From: Herbaspirillum sp. RV1423
GTDB taxonomy: Bacteria; Pseudomonadota; Gammaproteobacteria; Burkholderiales; Burkholderiaceae_D
Assembly: GCF_000577615.1 (NCBI RefSeq)
Contig: NZ_CBXX010000036.1
Coordinates: forward strand, 35,634 to 99,633
Reading direction: 5' to 3'
DNA length: 64,000 nt
Part shown: positions 29,325 to 36,505 of the stretch, one piece after another
Position numbering within the stretch: position 1 is the first letter of the stretch
Layout of the letters: each line of letters begins with the position of its first letter
Made by a program: the position numbers and the translations under genes
The notes under the pieces: model-generated
The model's database searches: none
What the model saw: the letters and a program-made list of their open reading frames with translations, nothing else
Told to the model about the DNA's origin: nothing

Positions 29325-29534
29325 TCAGAAAAACGATTTCAGGACGAGGGCGGCGACGCCTGCGACGATAAGACCTAGCATCCATTTCATGAGCGTCAAA
29401 TCGGTTCTGATCGGAGCCAGTTCGATTTGCAGGTCTTTTTTCGAAACCGTATCACCAGTTTCAGAAGCATTTTTGATTGCTTCAGAAATAGCTTCCGCTT
29501 GAGCTTCTGGGAGGCCACCGCCGCTTTCGATCAA
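29325..29534 (-). CDS. Small coiled-coil membrane protein (DUF1640-like), copy 1, N-terminally truncated
   Basis: 69 residues: LPEAQAEAISEAIKN (a family segment), a short coiled coil (SKKDLQIELAPIRTDL) and a C-terminal transmembrane helix (LKWM-like WMLGLIVAGVAALVLKSFF). The two paralogues at 31209 and 33075 have about 15 more N-terminal residues (ATTFFDTHDYVKRLE). Here the frame opens only at a TTG with no spacing for a ribosome-binding site, so the 5' end is lost. Function unknown. Confidence 0.6.
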   Translation of the reverse strand: MIESGGGLPEAQAEAISEAIKNASETGDTVSKKDLQIELAPIRTDLTLMKWMLGLIVAGVAALVLKSFF

Positions 29535-29715
29535 CCTCCCCCTTTTATTGCGACAAAGCCAAAAGAATTCGCTCTTGCTTTAGAACTTTTTTTTGTTGAT
29601 TGCAACTCAATGAACATATTGGGAAGTTAACGCCGTTCCTCAAAGGCGTATCGTTTTCTTTCGTCCGCTTTTTAATTTCGTCTTTTCCTTTCAGTATTTT
29701 TTATAGGTGAGTGTT

Positions 29716-31020
29716 ATGAATCCCTCAGTTACAATTGGACACAATCAGTCTCTGCATGCATCATTTGCCACGCCGAACGAGCCGCAATCTGCGTACGGGA
29801 CCGATACACTGGACAGCATGATTTATGGTCGGCAATCGGACCGCAATATTCATGCGTCTGCGGCCGTGCTGCCTCTATTCGCCACGGCGCAAATTCCCGA
29901 CGTGAAAATCGACAAGAAATTTCTGCAATATGCGCACGTCGACATGGACGCGCATGCGATTAAATTTCTGGAGGTGGGTCTGCGCGTATTCAGGCATGGA
30001 CAACGCGATGACGTCATGCACGTCAAGGATAGCACTCGTAATCCCCTGCAAGCGGACTTGACCCTGCGATTTCAAAATCCTCATGTAGCGCACCGTGCCC
30101 TTTGCGCTATCGGCTTCGCCGTCAATAAGCAAAGCGGGTATGTCGAGGCAATAAAAATTGTCACTGCCCCTTTCAATGAAGCACAACTGCATATAAAACT
30201 GTCCGATTATCGGGATAGCATCCGCACGGAAGATGAGCAAGAACAACGCGCGCCCGTTAACCTGCGCGGTTCAAGACAATTCATGGATCAGCAGCAGCGG
30301 CCGGTAAGTCCACGTCCCTCGACCGATACACAAAAAGCTGGCGTAGGGGTGGAAATGCAGGATTCCAGCGGCGCCGTTGACAACCCGCAGGCGGCGTCCC
30401 TGCCCGGCGCCAATGCGGCTGACGCGCAGCCTTTTCCGCGACAGATAGTGATGTTGCAGGATGGAATACGCGTGGCTGCTCATTTGCCTGCGCGAACTGA
30501 TGGCATTGACGACGTGAGACAGCAGGAGATCGACCGGGTGATGGTGGATATGCGTAACCAGGCTGCAATAGTGCTGTGGGACAAGTCTTCGCCTGAGCAG
30601 CAGAGGCAGGCCCAGTCCTTCGTCCGTGAGCGGGCCGCTCCGCAGCATTTAGCGGCTCTTCAGGAGATACAAAATATCGTAAACGCGCATGCGTCAGGAC
30701 CGGAAAATGCCGGGCCATCTGAAGATGGAAGTAGGGTGGTTTTCAACGCGTTATCCGCCGAGAAGCAGCAGAAGGTGGAAACGGCAGTCATGGGCGGCAT
30801 ATCTTCCGATAAACAACAAACAGTCCAAAAACATCTCTACCTGCTGAGAAGCGCTCTTTCCCTTAACGCCAACCCGGAACAAAAACGCGAAGCAATGGAG
30901 ATGGCAATGTTTGAGGCATCGCCACAGCAATTGGATGCGATGGCACAGGCAACCGGGGCGACTACGTTTGCTCTGTTGGTAAATAAGCTTTCGGCAATGC
31001 CGGAGGTGGCCGTTGTGTAA
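29716..31020 (+). CDS. Unknown protein, effector-like
   Basis: 434 residues from ATG 29716 (AGGTGAG ribosome-binding site just upstream). No signal peptide or membrane segment. The N-terminus is Ser/Asn/Thr/His-rich and disordered-looking (SVTIGHNQSLHASFATPNE). A folded-looking part follows around 60-175, then a Gln/Pro/Ser-rich linker (about 180-250) and an alpha-helical C-terminal half with many Gln and Ala. This composition resembles type III secreted effectors or harpin-like proteins, but no domain is recognised and no secretion genes are in the window. Its GC content is nearer the chromosome than that of the adjoining SIR2/FRG genes. Confidence 0.6.
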   Translation: MNPSVTIGHNQSLHASFATPNEPQSAYGTDTLDSMIYGRQSDRNIHASAAVLPLFATAQIPDVKIDKKFLQYAHVDMDAHAIKFLEVGLRVFRHGQRDDVMHVKDSTRNPLQADLTLRFQNPHVAHRALCAIGFAVNKQSGYVEAIKIVTAPFNEAQLHIKLSDYRDSIRTEDEQEQRAPVNLRGSRQFMDQQQRPVSPRPSTDTQKAGVGVEMQDSSGAVDNPQAASLPGANAADAQPFPRQIVMLQDGIRVAAHLPARTDGIDDVRQQEIDRVMVDMRNQAAIVLWDKSSPEQQRQAQSFVRERAAPQHLAALQEIQNIVNAHASGPENAGPSEDGSRVVFNALSAEKQQKVETAVMGGISSDKQQTVQKHLYLLRSALSLNANPEQKREAMEMAMFEASPQQLDAMAQATGATTFALLVNKLSAMPEVAVV

Positions 31021-31163
31021 ATTTGACAGAGTGGGATGCTGTCGCCGCCAAAAAAGCACCGTATGGTAGGAGTGTTCCCGACCGGTGTTTTACCTGTCGG
31101 CGATTGGTCTGGCCATCCACAGCGTCAACGCTAATTTCAGTTTCAATGCATGAAAGAAAAAAA

Positions 31164-31184
31164 AAGCCCCGATCTACGGGGCTT
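31164..31184. terminator. Bidirectional terminator, module copy 2
   Basis: An AAGCCCC / GGGGCTT stem (31164-31170 with 31178-31184) with an A-run before and T-run after, so it can serve both the effector-like ORF and the minus-strand DUF1640-like gene. Confidence 0.85.
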
Positions 31185-31208
31185 AGTTTTTGGATGATTG
31201 GTATTCGG

Positions 31209-31472
31209 TCAGTGAAAAATCTTAAACAGGATAGCGACAGTTCCGGCCAGCATAAAGCCGAGCATCCATTTAAGTAGCTCAAACTGTCCCTTGACCTCGG
31301 TGAACTTGGTTCCGACTTCAGCGCGGAACTCGTTCAAGTCTGCTTTTTTCACTAGTTCGTTGTTCATGGCTTCTGCAAGTGCTTTGGCGTGGGCTTCGGC
31401 TTGGGCGGTGGGAATGCCTGATTCCTCAAGGCGCTTCACATAGTCGTGTGTATCGAAGAAAGTTGTTGCCAC
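31209..31472 (-). CDS. Small coiled-coil membrane protein (DUF1640-like), copy 2
   Basis: 87 residues: N-terminal FFDTHDYVKRLEESGIPTA, helix AEAHAKALAEAMNNEL, a short heptad stretch (FRAEVGTKFTEVKGQFELL) and a C-terminal transmembrane helix (WMLGFMLAGTVAILFKIFH). Nearly identical to the copy at 33075, which has one extra heptad. Members of this family are membrane-anchored coiled coils of unknown role and occur repeatedly in phage-like islands. It is followed by a terminator. Confidence 0.75.
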   Translation of the reverse strand: MATTFFDTHDYVKRLEESGIPTAQAEAHAKALAEAMNNELVKKADLNEFRAEVGTKFTEVKGQFELLKWMLGFMLAGTVAILFKIFH

Positions 31473-31510
31473 GGGTTCTCCTTGGTTAGAAGTATAGCAT
31501 TGATGGGGTA

Positions 31511-31667
31511 TTAAGCAGCTTGGCTTTTGCCGTGGCTGATTTGAGGTGGTGCCGGTAGGTCATTGGGTGGCCGTATGTCTTTGAAAGCGATCACGTCAGC
31601 GCTGGCTATGCCGAGTTTGTTTCGCATGCGTCCAAGTCCGACCTGATGCATCCAGAGGTCATATTCT
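31511..31667 (-). pseudogene. 3' fragment of the phage-type gene found intact at 33398
   Basis: The codons for EYDLWMHQVGLGRMRNKLG, then ASADVIAF, match the C-terminal half of the 33398-33730 protein. Similarity ends at about 31667, where unrelated sequence takes over. The module was therefore duplicated and this copy truncated. Confidence 0.7.
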
Positions 31668-31778
31668 TGATGTAATTTGGATTGCAACCGCTCCATGTAA
31701 TAATGATGAATCTGGAATAATCCCGTTCTAAGTCTTCTACGCACTTACTACGCCGACATTTTTGGGGGAAGGTAATAT

Positions 31779-32519
31779 ATGAATCAAGCTTTGCTATCAA
31801 ATACATTCCTTCCCTGTGAAGATGCGGTGTTTAGAAATTGTGTCTCTTGTGGAATGCGTGAGTTATGTTTGCCGGCCGGGTTAGACGAAGAAGATACTAA
31901 ATATTTGGACAGCATCATTAGTCGTCGTAAGGTATCGCGCGACAAACATCTTTATCGCACTGGGGATAGTTTTAATTCTTTGTATGCCATACGTGTTGGC
32001 CATTTCAAAACTTACCAAATATCTTCTGACGGTGGTACTCAGATTAATGGGTTCCAAATGATAGGAGATTTGTTGGGAATGGATGCAATTAATAGTAGCG
32101 CCTATCAATGCAATGCGGTTGCATTAGAGGATAGTGAGGTTTGCGAAATCCCATTTTCTAAGTTGGAAATGCTGTTTAGCCGAATGCCGTCGCTATTGCG
32201 TCATTTTCATCACATAATGAGCGAGGAGATTGTTAGTCAGCAAAATATCATTTTAGTGCTCGGTAATATGAGCGTAGAACAGCGCTTTGCTGCCTTTCTG
32301 GTGAATTTGTCAGTCCGCTATGCGGCGCGGGGCTATTCTGCGACTTGTTTTCAACTACGCATGATGCGCTCGGATATCGGCAACTATCTAGGCCTCACCT
32401 CGGAAAGTGTCAGCCGAGTGATAAGTAAACTGCGACAGAATGGTGTCATTGAGGTGCGGCACCGAGAAGTCCAGATATTGGACCCGCTTGCGTTAAGCAG
32501 ACTAGCTGCTGGAATGTAA
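31779..32519 (+). CDS. FNR-type oxygen-sensing Crp-family regulator
   Basis: 246 residues. The N-terminal cluster CVSCGMRELC supplies Cys21, Cys24 and Cys30; Cys111 in YQCNAVALE is the fourth ligand, so the full set for an FNR [4Fe-4S] cluster is present. A cAMP-type beta-barrel follows, then a dimer helix and the helix-turn-helix IGNYLGLTSESVSRVISKL. Its Glu-Ser-Arg set matches FNR recognition of TTGAT-N4-ATCAA sites. It would activate or repress genes when oxygen is low. The ribosome-binding site is GGAAGG. An FNR gene inside a phage-like accessory island is unusual. Confidence 0.9.
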   Translation: MNQALLSNTFLPCEDAVFRNCVSCGMRELCLPAGLDEEDTKYLDSIISRRKVSRDKHLYRTGDSFNSLYAIRVGHFKTYQISSDGGTQINGFQMIGDLLGMDAINSSAYQCNAVALEDSEVCEIPFSKLEMLFSRMPSLLRHFHHIMSEEIVSQQNIILVLGNMSVEQRFAAFLVNLSVRYAARGYSATCFQLRMMRSDIGNYLGLTSESVSRVISKLRQNGVIEVRHREVQILDPLALSRLAAGM

Positions 32520-32582
32520 ATTTATTTCGTCCCGCCGAGAAGTCGTTATTCAACTCTAGAAATTACGGAAAGGGATAAATTG

Positions 32583-32828
32583 ATGAATCGCGACCTTAGC
32601 GAAAATATGCGTGTGGAAATAGCTGGCATCAAAGCTATTCTCTATTCATTGTGTGCAGTCCAGACTCCCGAGCAATCAAAACTCTTCCAGAATTTACTTC
32701 AGCGTCAGATTGCTACCATTCGCTCTGATCTGACAGGAACAACTGCGGCGGATGATTTCATTGAAAAAGTTATTGAGGTAATAGAGAGTTTCCGCCTTCT
32801 TGATAAACATGCTTCACAAAGACCGTAG
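32583..32828 (+). CDS. Small helical protein, unknown
   Basis: 81 residues from ATG 32583 with GGAAAGGGA upstream. It is predicted all-helical from the hydrophobic pattern (MRVEIAGIKAILYSLCAVQ, then FIEKVIEVIESFRLLD). No family is recognised. It lies 63 bases after the FNR gene on the same strand and may be in its transcript. Confidence 0.55.
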   Translation: MNRDLSENMRVEIAGIKAILYSLCAVQTPEQSKLFQNLLQRQIATIRSDLTGTTAADDFIEKVIEVIESFRLLDKHASQRP

Positions 32829-33000
32829 GCCATATATTGAAATGAAATTTCAGGGCGCAACTGCTGAAGAGGTTTTTCGTTGGGCATTGGCTGATGGAAT
32901 TAAGGCCTCTGAATGTGTGATTTTGATAAGTGTGATTTATGATCTTCCTCTTCATCAGGCACGCGACATCGGTCGTAAAATTTTCAGAGAACGAAGTTAG
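32809..33000 (+). CDS. Small protein, unknown
   Basis: 63 residues from ATG 32809, overlapping the previous gene by 20 bases; an in-frame ATG at 32842 is an alternative. The sequence FQGATAEEVFRWALADGIKA, then LHQARDIGRKIFRE looks like a compact helical domain. No family is recognised. A strong terminator follows at 33031. Confidence 0.45.
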   Translation: MLHKDRRPYIEMKFQGATAEEVFRWALADGIKASECVILISVIYDLPLHQARDIGRKIFRERS

Positions 33001-33030
33001 CCCGAATAGCAGTCGTTAGTGAATAATAAA

Positions 33031-33050
33031 AAAGCCCCTTGCGGGGCTTT
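33031..33050. terminator. Bidirectional terminator, module copy 3
   Basis: An AAAGCCCC / GGGGCTTT stem with a TTGC loop, flanked by A- and T-runs. It serves the small plus-strand genes and the minus-strand DUF1640-like gene. Confidence 0.88.
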
Positions 33051-33074
33051 AGTTTTTTTGTGCTTGGTATTTAG

Positions 33075-33359
33075 TCAGTGAAAAATCTTAAATAGGATAG
33101 CGACAGTCCCGGCCAGCATAAAGCCGAGCATCCATTTAAGTAGCTCAAATTGTCCTTTGACCTCGGTGAACTTGGTTTCGACTTCGGCGAATTTAGTTCT
33201 GACTTCGGCGCGGAATTCGTTCAGATCAGCTTTTTTCAATAGTTCGTTGTTCATAGCTTCTGCAAGTACTTTTGCGTGGGCTTCGGCTTGGGCGGTGGGA
33301 ATGCCGGATTCCTCAAGGCGCTTTACATAGTCGTGTGTATCGAAGAAAGTTGTTGCCAC
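33075..33359 (-). CDS. Small coiled-coil membrane protein (DUF1640-like), copy 3
   Basis: 94 residues, the longest of the three paralogues. It matches copy 2 except for an inserted seven-residue unit, giving FAEVETKFTEVKGQFELL: exactly one coiled-coil heptad (21 bases). The C-terminal membrane anchor is the same. Its start is 39 bases from the stop of the 33398 gene, so the pair is probably one transcript from the dif-like side. Confidence 0.78.
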   Translation of the reverse strand: MATTFFDTHDYVKRLEESGIPTAQAEAHAKVLAEAMNNELLKKADLNEFRAEVRTKFAEVETKFTEVKGQFELLKWMLGFMLAGTVAILFKIFH

Positions 33360-33397
33360 GGGTTCTCCTTAGTTAAAAGTATAGCATTGATGGGAAA

Positions 33398-33730
33398 TTA
33401 AGCGACCTGGCTGTCGCCGTGGCCGTTTTCTGGTCTCAACGGTTTGGCCGGTGGCCGTGCGCCGCTGAATTCAATAACGTCAGCGCTGACCGTGCCGAGC
33501 TTGTCGCGCATGCGTCCTAGACCGGCCTGACGCATCCACATGTCATATTCGAGGCGTTGAAGTCGCAGGATTTCAGGAATCCACCACGGCATGCGGCGTT
33601 TTCCGGCTAGCCAGAGATTGACCGAGTGTTCTGAGCGGCGCAGGCGCTTGGCGATGTCCTTAGGTAACTGGCCTTGGGCGTAGTACTGGAATTCGGTGGG
33701 ATTTCCGTATCGGGTATTGGGGTAGCGCAT
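33398..33730 (-). CDS. Small phage-type protein (DUF3653-like)
   Basis: 110 residues from ATG 33730. It contains a helix-turn-helix-like segment (LPKDIAKRLRRSEHSVNLWL) and a middle block MPWWIPEILRLQRLEYDMWM, a pattern seen in small proteins of filamentous phages and related islands. The partial copy at 31511 lacks this N-terminal half. It may be a regulator; this is inference from the HTH-like pattern. A longer in-frame start at 33835 would run back to the Xer site and is rejected. Confidence 0.6.
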   Translation of the reverse strand: MRYPNTRYGNPTEFQYYAQGQLPKDIAKRLRRSEHSVNLWLAGKRRMPWWIPEILRLQRLEYDMWMRQAGLGRMRDKLGTVSADVIEFSGARPPAKPLRPENGHGDSQVA

Positions 33731-33826
33731 GATCTTTTTCGAGTTTGTGGGCTTGAAAGAGGTATCGGCAACGGGGTAAAGAAATGTTGCCTTGGTGAAC
33801 ATTTTTGAGAATTTGCAGCATGGTAG

Positions 33827-33854
33827 ATTTCGCATAATTTACATTATGTCAAAC
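33827..33854 (+). other. dif-like XerC/XerD recombination site
   Basis: The 28 bases split into an 11-base XerC-type arm ending CGCATAA, a six-base centre TTTACA and an 11-base XerD-type arm starting TTATGT. CGCATAA and TTATGT with this spacing match the dif core of proteobacteria (E. coli and Neisseria dif). Filamentous phages integrate at such sites. Here it sits between a phage-type gene and a STAND nuclease gene, so it is either chromosomal dif or a phage attachment-site scar. Confidence 0.78.
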
Positions 33855-34072
33855 CGAACCCCATGTAATCTGGTGTTCATGACCGTGGCTAAGTCCATGT
33901 AGTGCTCTAACGTAAATCTATGGTGAGAAGTTACGTAAATGTATGCGCCCAATCGAAATCTGGGCGCTAGTGGATTTAACACTTACCTTTACGTCATGGG
34001 AGTACTTTCTTGTGGGCCTTGTATTACGCTGAATCAGACCCCGTAGCTGCAGAAGCTTTTGGATATAACGGT

Positions 34073-36427
34073 TTATCGTTCTGTCAGACTTTGAAATAAT
34101 TGGTCCACATCCAAATTCTCCATCCGCTCATCAAATCTCTTTCTATCAGCAGGCAATTGCTGATCAAAATTCGCTTCTTCTTCTATTTCGCGTGCCTCTA
34201 CTGTTTCTCTTAGCTGCTCTAGAACTAGACTGAAACTTATATTGAGTCTACGCCCGAGATGTTCTAGAGCCTCTATTTCATCACGTAGAATTGATAGATC
34301 CCAACCATTCTGCTGCGCTGTTACTGTAGCTTGCTTCGCGGTCTCCGCAATGACCGCGACTTCATTCGCGTAGAAGGATTTATTCACGAATGATGCGGCG
34401 TCCGCGAGAGTTTCAATTGAGACGACGTCTATAGGCCATGCGTGGTCTATTGAAAACAATTTAATTAGGCCAGAGCGGAAACTTTGCTCCGCAAGCGAGA
34501 TACGTTCTGCCGGCCAACCGCTAGACTCGACTATCCATTGCTGCAACTTATATGTGGAAAACGCAATTTCAGTGTCTCCTGGAAGTGCCTCCAGTAAGTC
34601 GAACCACCCTGATTCTGTGAGCACCCTGTTATACAGTTGCTCTTGGCGATAATCTTCTGAGTCAGCAAATGTTTCTAGCTGCAACAAATACAATAGAATT
34701 TCGGCTTTGGAAAGTTCGTCATAACTCCAAGTACGCACAGGTTTTCTTTCGTCCCATCTTTGATAGTTGAAAAGCCGTCCGGCATCGATGGCTTCGCATG
34801 CAGTTGCACTAACACGCAACTTTAGCCATAGCTCTCGGGATGCGATATCCGACCTTCGCTGCATTGCTCGGGAAATTATCTGGACCTGATTTATTGTGAC
34901 CGCAGCAGATATAAGCTCTTGAATCCAATGTTGATCGATCACGACACTCTCAATTAGCTCCTCGATCGAAGGATTCTGAAATTCGACAATCAAATATGCC
35001 TTGCGTCGTTCACGGGCCGGATAACGATTGCTTATCGTAAAATTCCCTTCGAGTTGGCGAAGCGCATCCTCAAATTGAAGGCGAAAATCTACACCCGAAA
35101 GAGTTGCATTCATTTTGCGAACAGATTTCTCTAGTAGACCAATTTCAGCTTGTTTTCCGAAACTCCACAAAGCCACTAAAGTTTGGCGAGCTATAGCACC
35201 AATTTCTCGGGAAAAGGGTCTTTCCCACAGCTTGGCGGGATTATCGAATTCACTCTCAAAAAACTTCAAATATTGTTCGTCGTTCAAAGCTTGACTGTTC
35301 GCGAAATTACTCACGCTCTCTACGATTCGAGGATTAAAGTGCTCATGCTTGATAACGTTACGATAAGCACCCGTTTCAACAAGTTTTCTAAGGCGAGAAT
35401 CTGGTAGGTCAGAGAAATAGAGATGGTTAAAGAGCATTTGAGCTCTTTCTTGCCGCGAATATACAGCCAACGATAGCGTGTATTTGATAATGTCCCCTGC
35501 CCTAGCGTCGAGCGTACCGTGGAGGCGCTTGGCATCGGCAAAAATGTATTCTCGCGTAGTTAAGATCAACCGTAGGTTGGGTAGTCTTGCAGCCCGATCT
35601 AGAAGGGAAAGTAACGATGCATCCTCGTTCTTTCCGAACTTTTCTGTGTCAAACTGGAGTCTGCCAAGAAAATCGTCATAGACAATGACAAATTTTCGCT
35701 CTGAGCCAACGGCAGAGTGAATGACCGACCAGGCATCTTCTATGTTTCCAACGACCCATACTGGTTCAAAGCCTTCCTCCATATAGTGGCACATAAGCAT
35801 ACGCGCCAATGTAGTCTTGCCGATTCCTGGATTTCCGACCACCATGACGTGGTGGCGAGCCCGAAGTATATCCAACGCCCTATTTAATCCCGCGTGCACA
35901 ACAAGTTTGCTGGCATATTGCCGAGTGGCTTCAAGCGTGGCTTCCGTTTGTGCAAAAATACGCGCATTCAGAACTCTTTCTAGTACTGCTGTGCTCGAAA
36001 TCCAGAGTTTAAAATGTGAGCCGACTATTTCAGGATAGGCACGCAACATCTGATTTAGCTCGTCAGGTCCTACGATATCGTCTGATGACCGGATCCAGGG
36101 ATCTAACGCTTGAATGATCAGTTTTTTGTTCGATGGAGTAAGTGCTACTGACGTGGAAATAATATAGCGAGCCGGCTTCAAAATAGCGAGATTCGTCAGT
36201 TCATTTTTTAAACTGCGCAAAAGGTCACTGAACTTATTCGTCGCATATCGCTTGCATTGAATAATTACGTCACCTTGGCCATCTTGAGAAAAAGCATGAC
36301 GAAGATCTATTCCAGAATCTTTTCCTGTTTTGAAAGCCTCTAACCGCCAACCAAAAGCCTTTCCGAGTAAGTCAGCAGATAGCGCCTCGAAGTCGTTAGG
36401 CGCCAGAGTCATGAAGTCGTAGTACAT
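34073..36427 (-). CDS. Mrr-like nuclease fused to STAND NTPase (Avs-like defence protein)
   Basis: 784 residues. The N-terminal ~120 residues form a restriction-endonuclease-like domain: DFEALSADLLGKAFGW, then the PD-(D/E)xK core SGIDLR (Asp41) and IIQCKRY (Gln57, Lys59). Next is a STAND NTPase with Walker A VGNPGIGKTTLA (198-207) and a Walker B-like FVIVYDDFLG. The remaining ~450 residues are helical and could sense a trigger. This nuclease-nSTAND layout is that of Avs/AVAST-type anti-phage proteins, which cut DNA after recognising phage proteins. Single gene, no partner seen. Function inferred from architecture. Confidence 0.82.
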   Translation of the reverse strand: MYYDFMTLAPNDFEALSADLLGKAFGWRLEAFKTGKDSGIDLRHAFSQDGQGDVIIQCKRYATNKFSDLLRSLKNELTNLAILKPARYIISTSVALTPSNKKLIIQALDPWIRSSDDIVGPDELNQMLRAYPEIVGSHFKLWISSTAVLERVLNARIFAQTEATLEATRQYASKLVVHAGLNRALDILRARHHVMVVGNPGIGKTTLARMLMCHYMEEGFEPVWVVGNIEDAWSVIHSAVGSERKFVIVYDDFLGRLQFDTEKFGKNEDASLLSLLDRAARLPNLRLILTTREYIFADAKRLHGTLDARAGDIIKYTLSLAVYSRQERAQMLFNHLYFSDLPDSRLRKLVETGAYRNVIKHEHFNPRIVESVSNFANSQALNDEQYLKFFESEFDNPAKLWERPFSREIGAIARQTLVALWSFGKQAEIGLLEKSVRKMNATLSGVDFRLQFEDALRQLEGNFTISNRYPARERRKAYLIVEFQNPSIEELIESVVIDQHWIQELISAAVTINQVQIISRAMQRRSDIASRELWLKLRVSATACEAIDAGRLFNYQRWDERKPVRTWSYDELSKAEILLYLLQLETFADSEDYRQEQLYNRVLTESGWFDLLEALPGDTEIAFSTYKLQQWIVESSGWPAERISLAEQSFRSGLIKLFSIDHAWPIDVVSIETLADAASFVNKSFYANEVAVIAETAKQATVTAQQNGWDLSILRDEIEALEHLGRRLNISFSLVLEQLRETVEAREIEEEANFDQQLPADRKRFDERMENLDVDQLFQSLTER

Positions 36428-36447
36428 AGCCGTAACCGAACTAAATT

Positions 36448-36504
36448 TTATGATCCAATTTCAATCAAGGTGCCAAAAACGTCGAACACGACTGCTTTGA
36501 TACC
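36448..36504 (-). pseudogene. N-terminal scrap of a HAD-family dehalogenase gene
   Basis: Eighteen codons read GIKAVVFDVFGTLIEIGS, the first HAD motif (nucleophile Asp in VFDVFGTL) of type II haloacid dehalogenases, then a stop. It lies one base beyond the tnpT stop and has no usable start codon. Probably a leftover of a gene broken when the transposon segment was joined here. Confidence 0.5.
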
Positions 36505-36505
36505 G

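Noticed and set aside
33945..33967. GCGCCCA/TGGGCGC hairpin after the dif-like site considered as a terminator
   Set aside because: No T-run follows; left unassigned.
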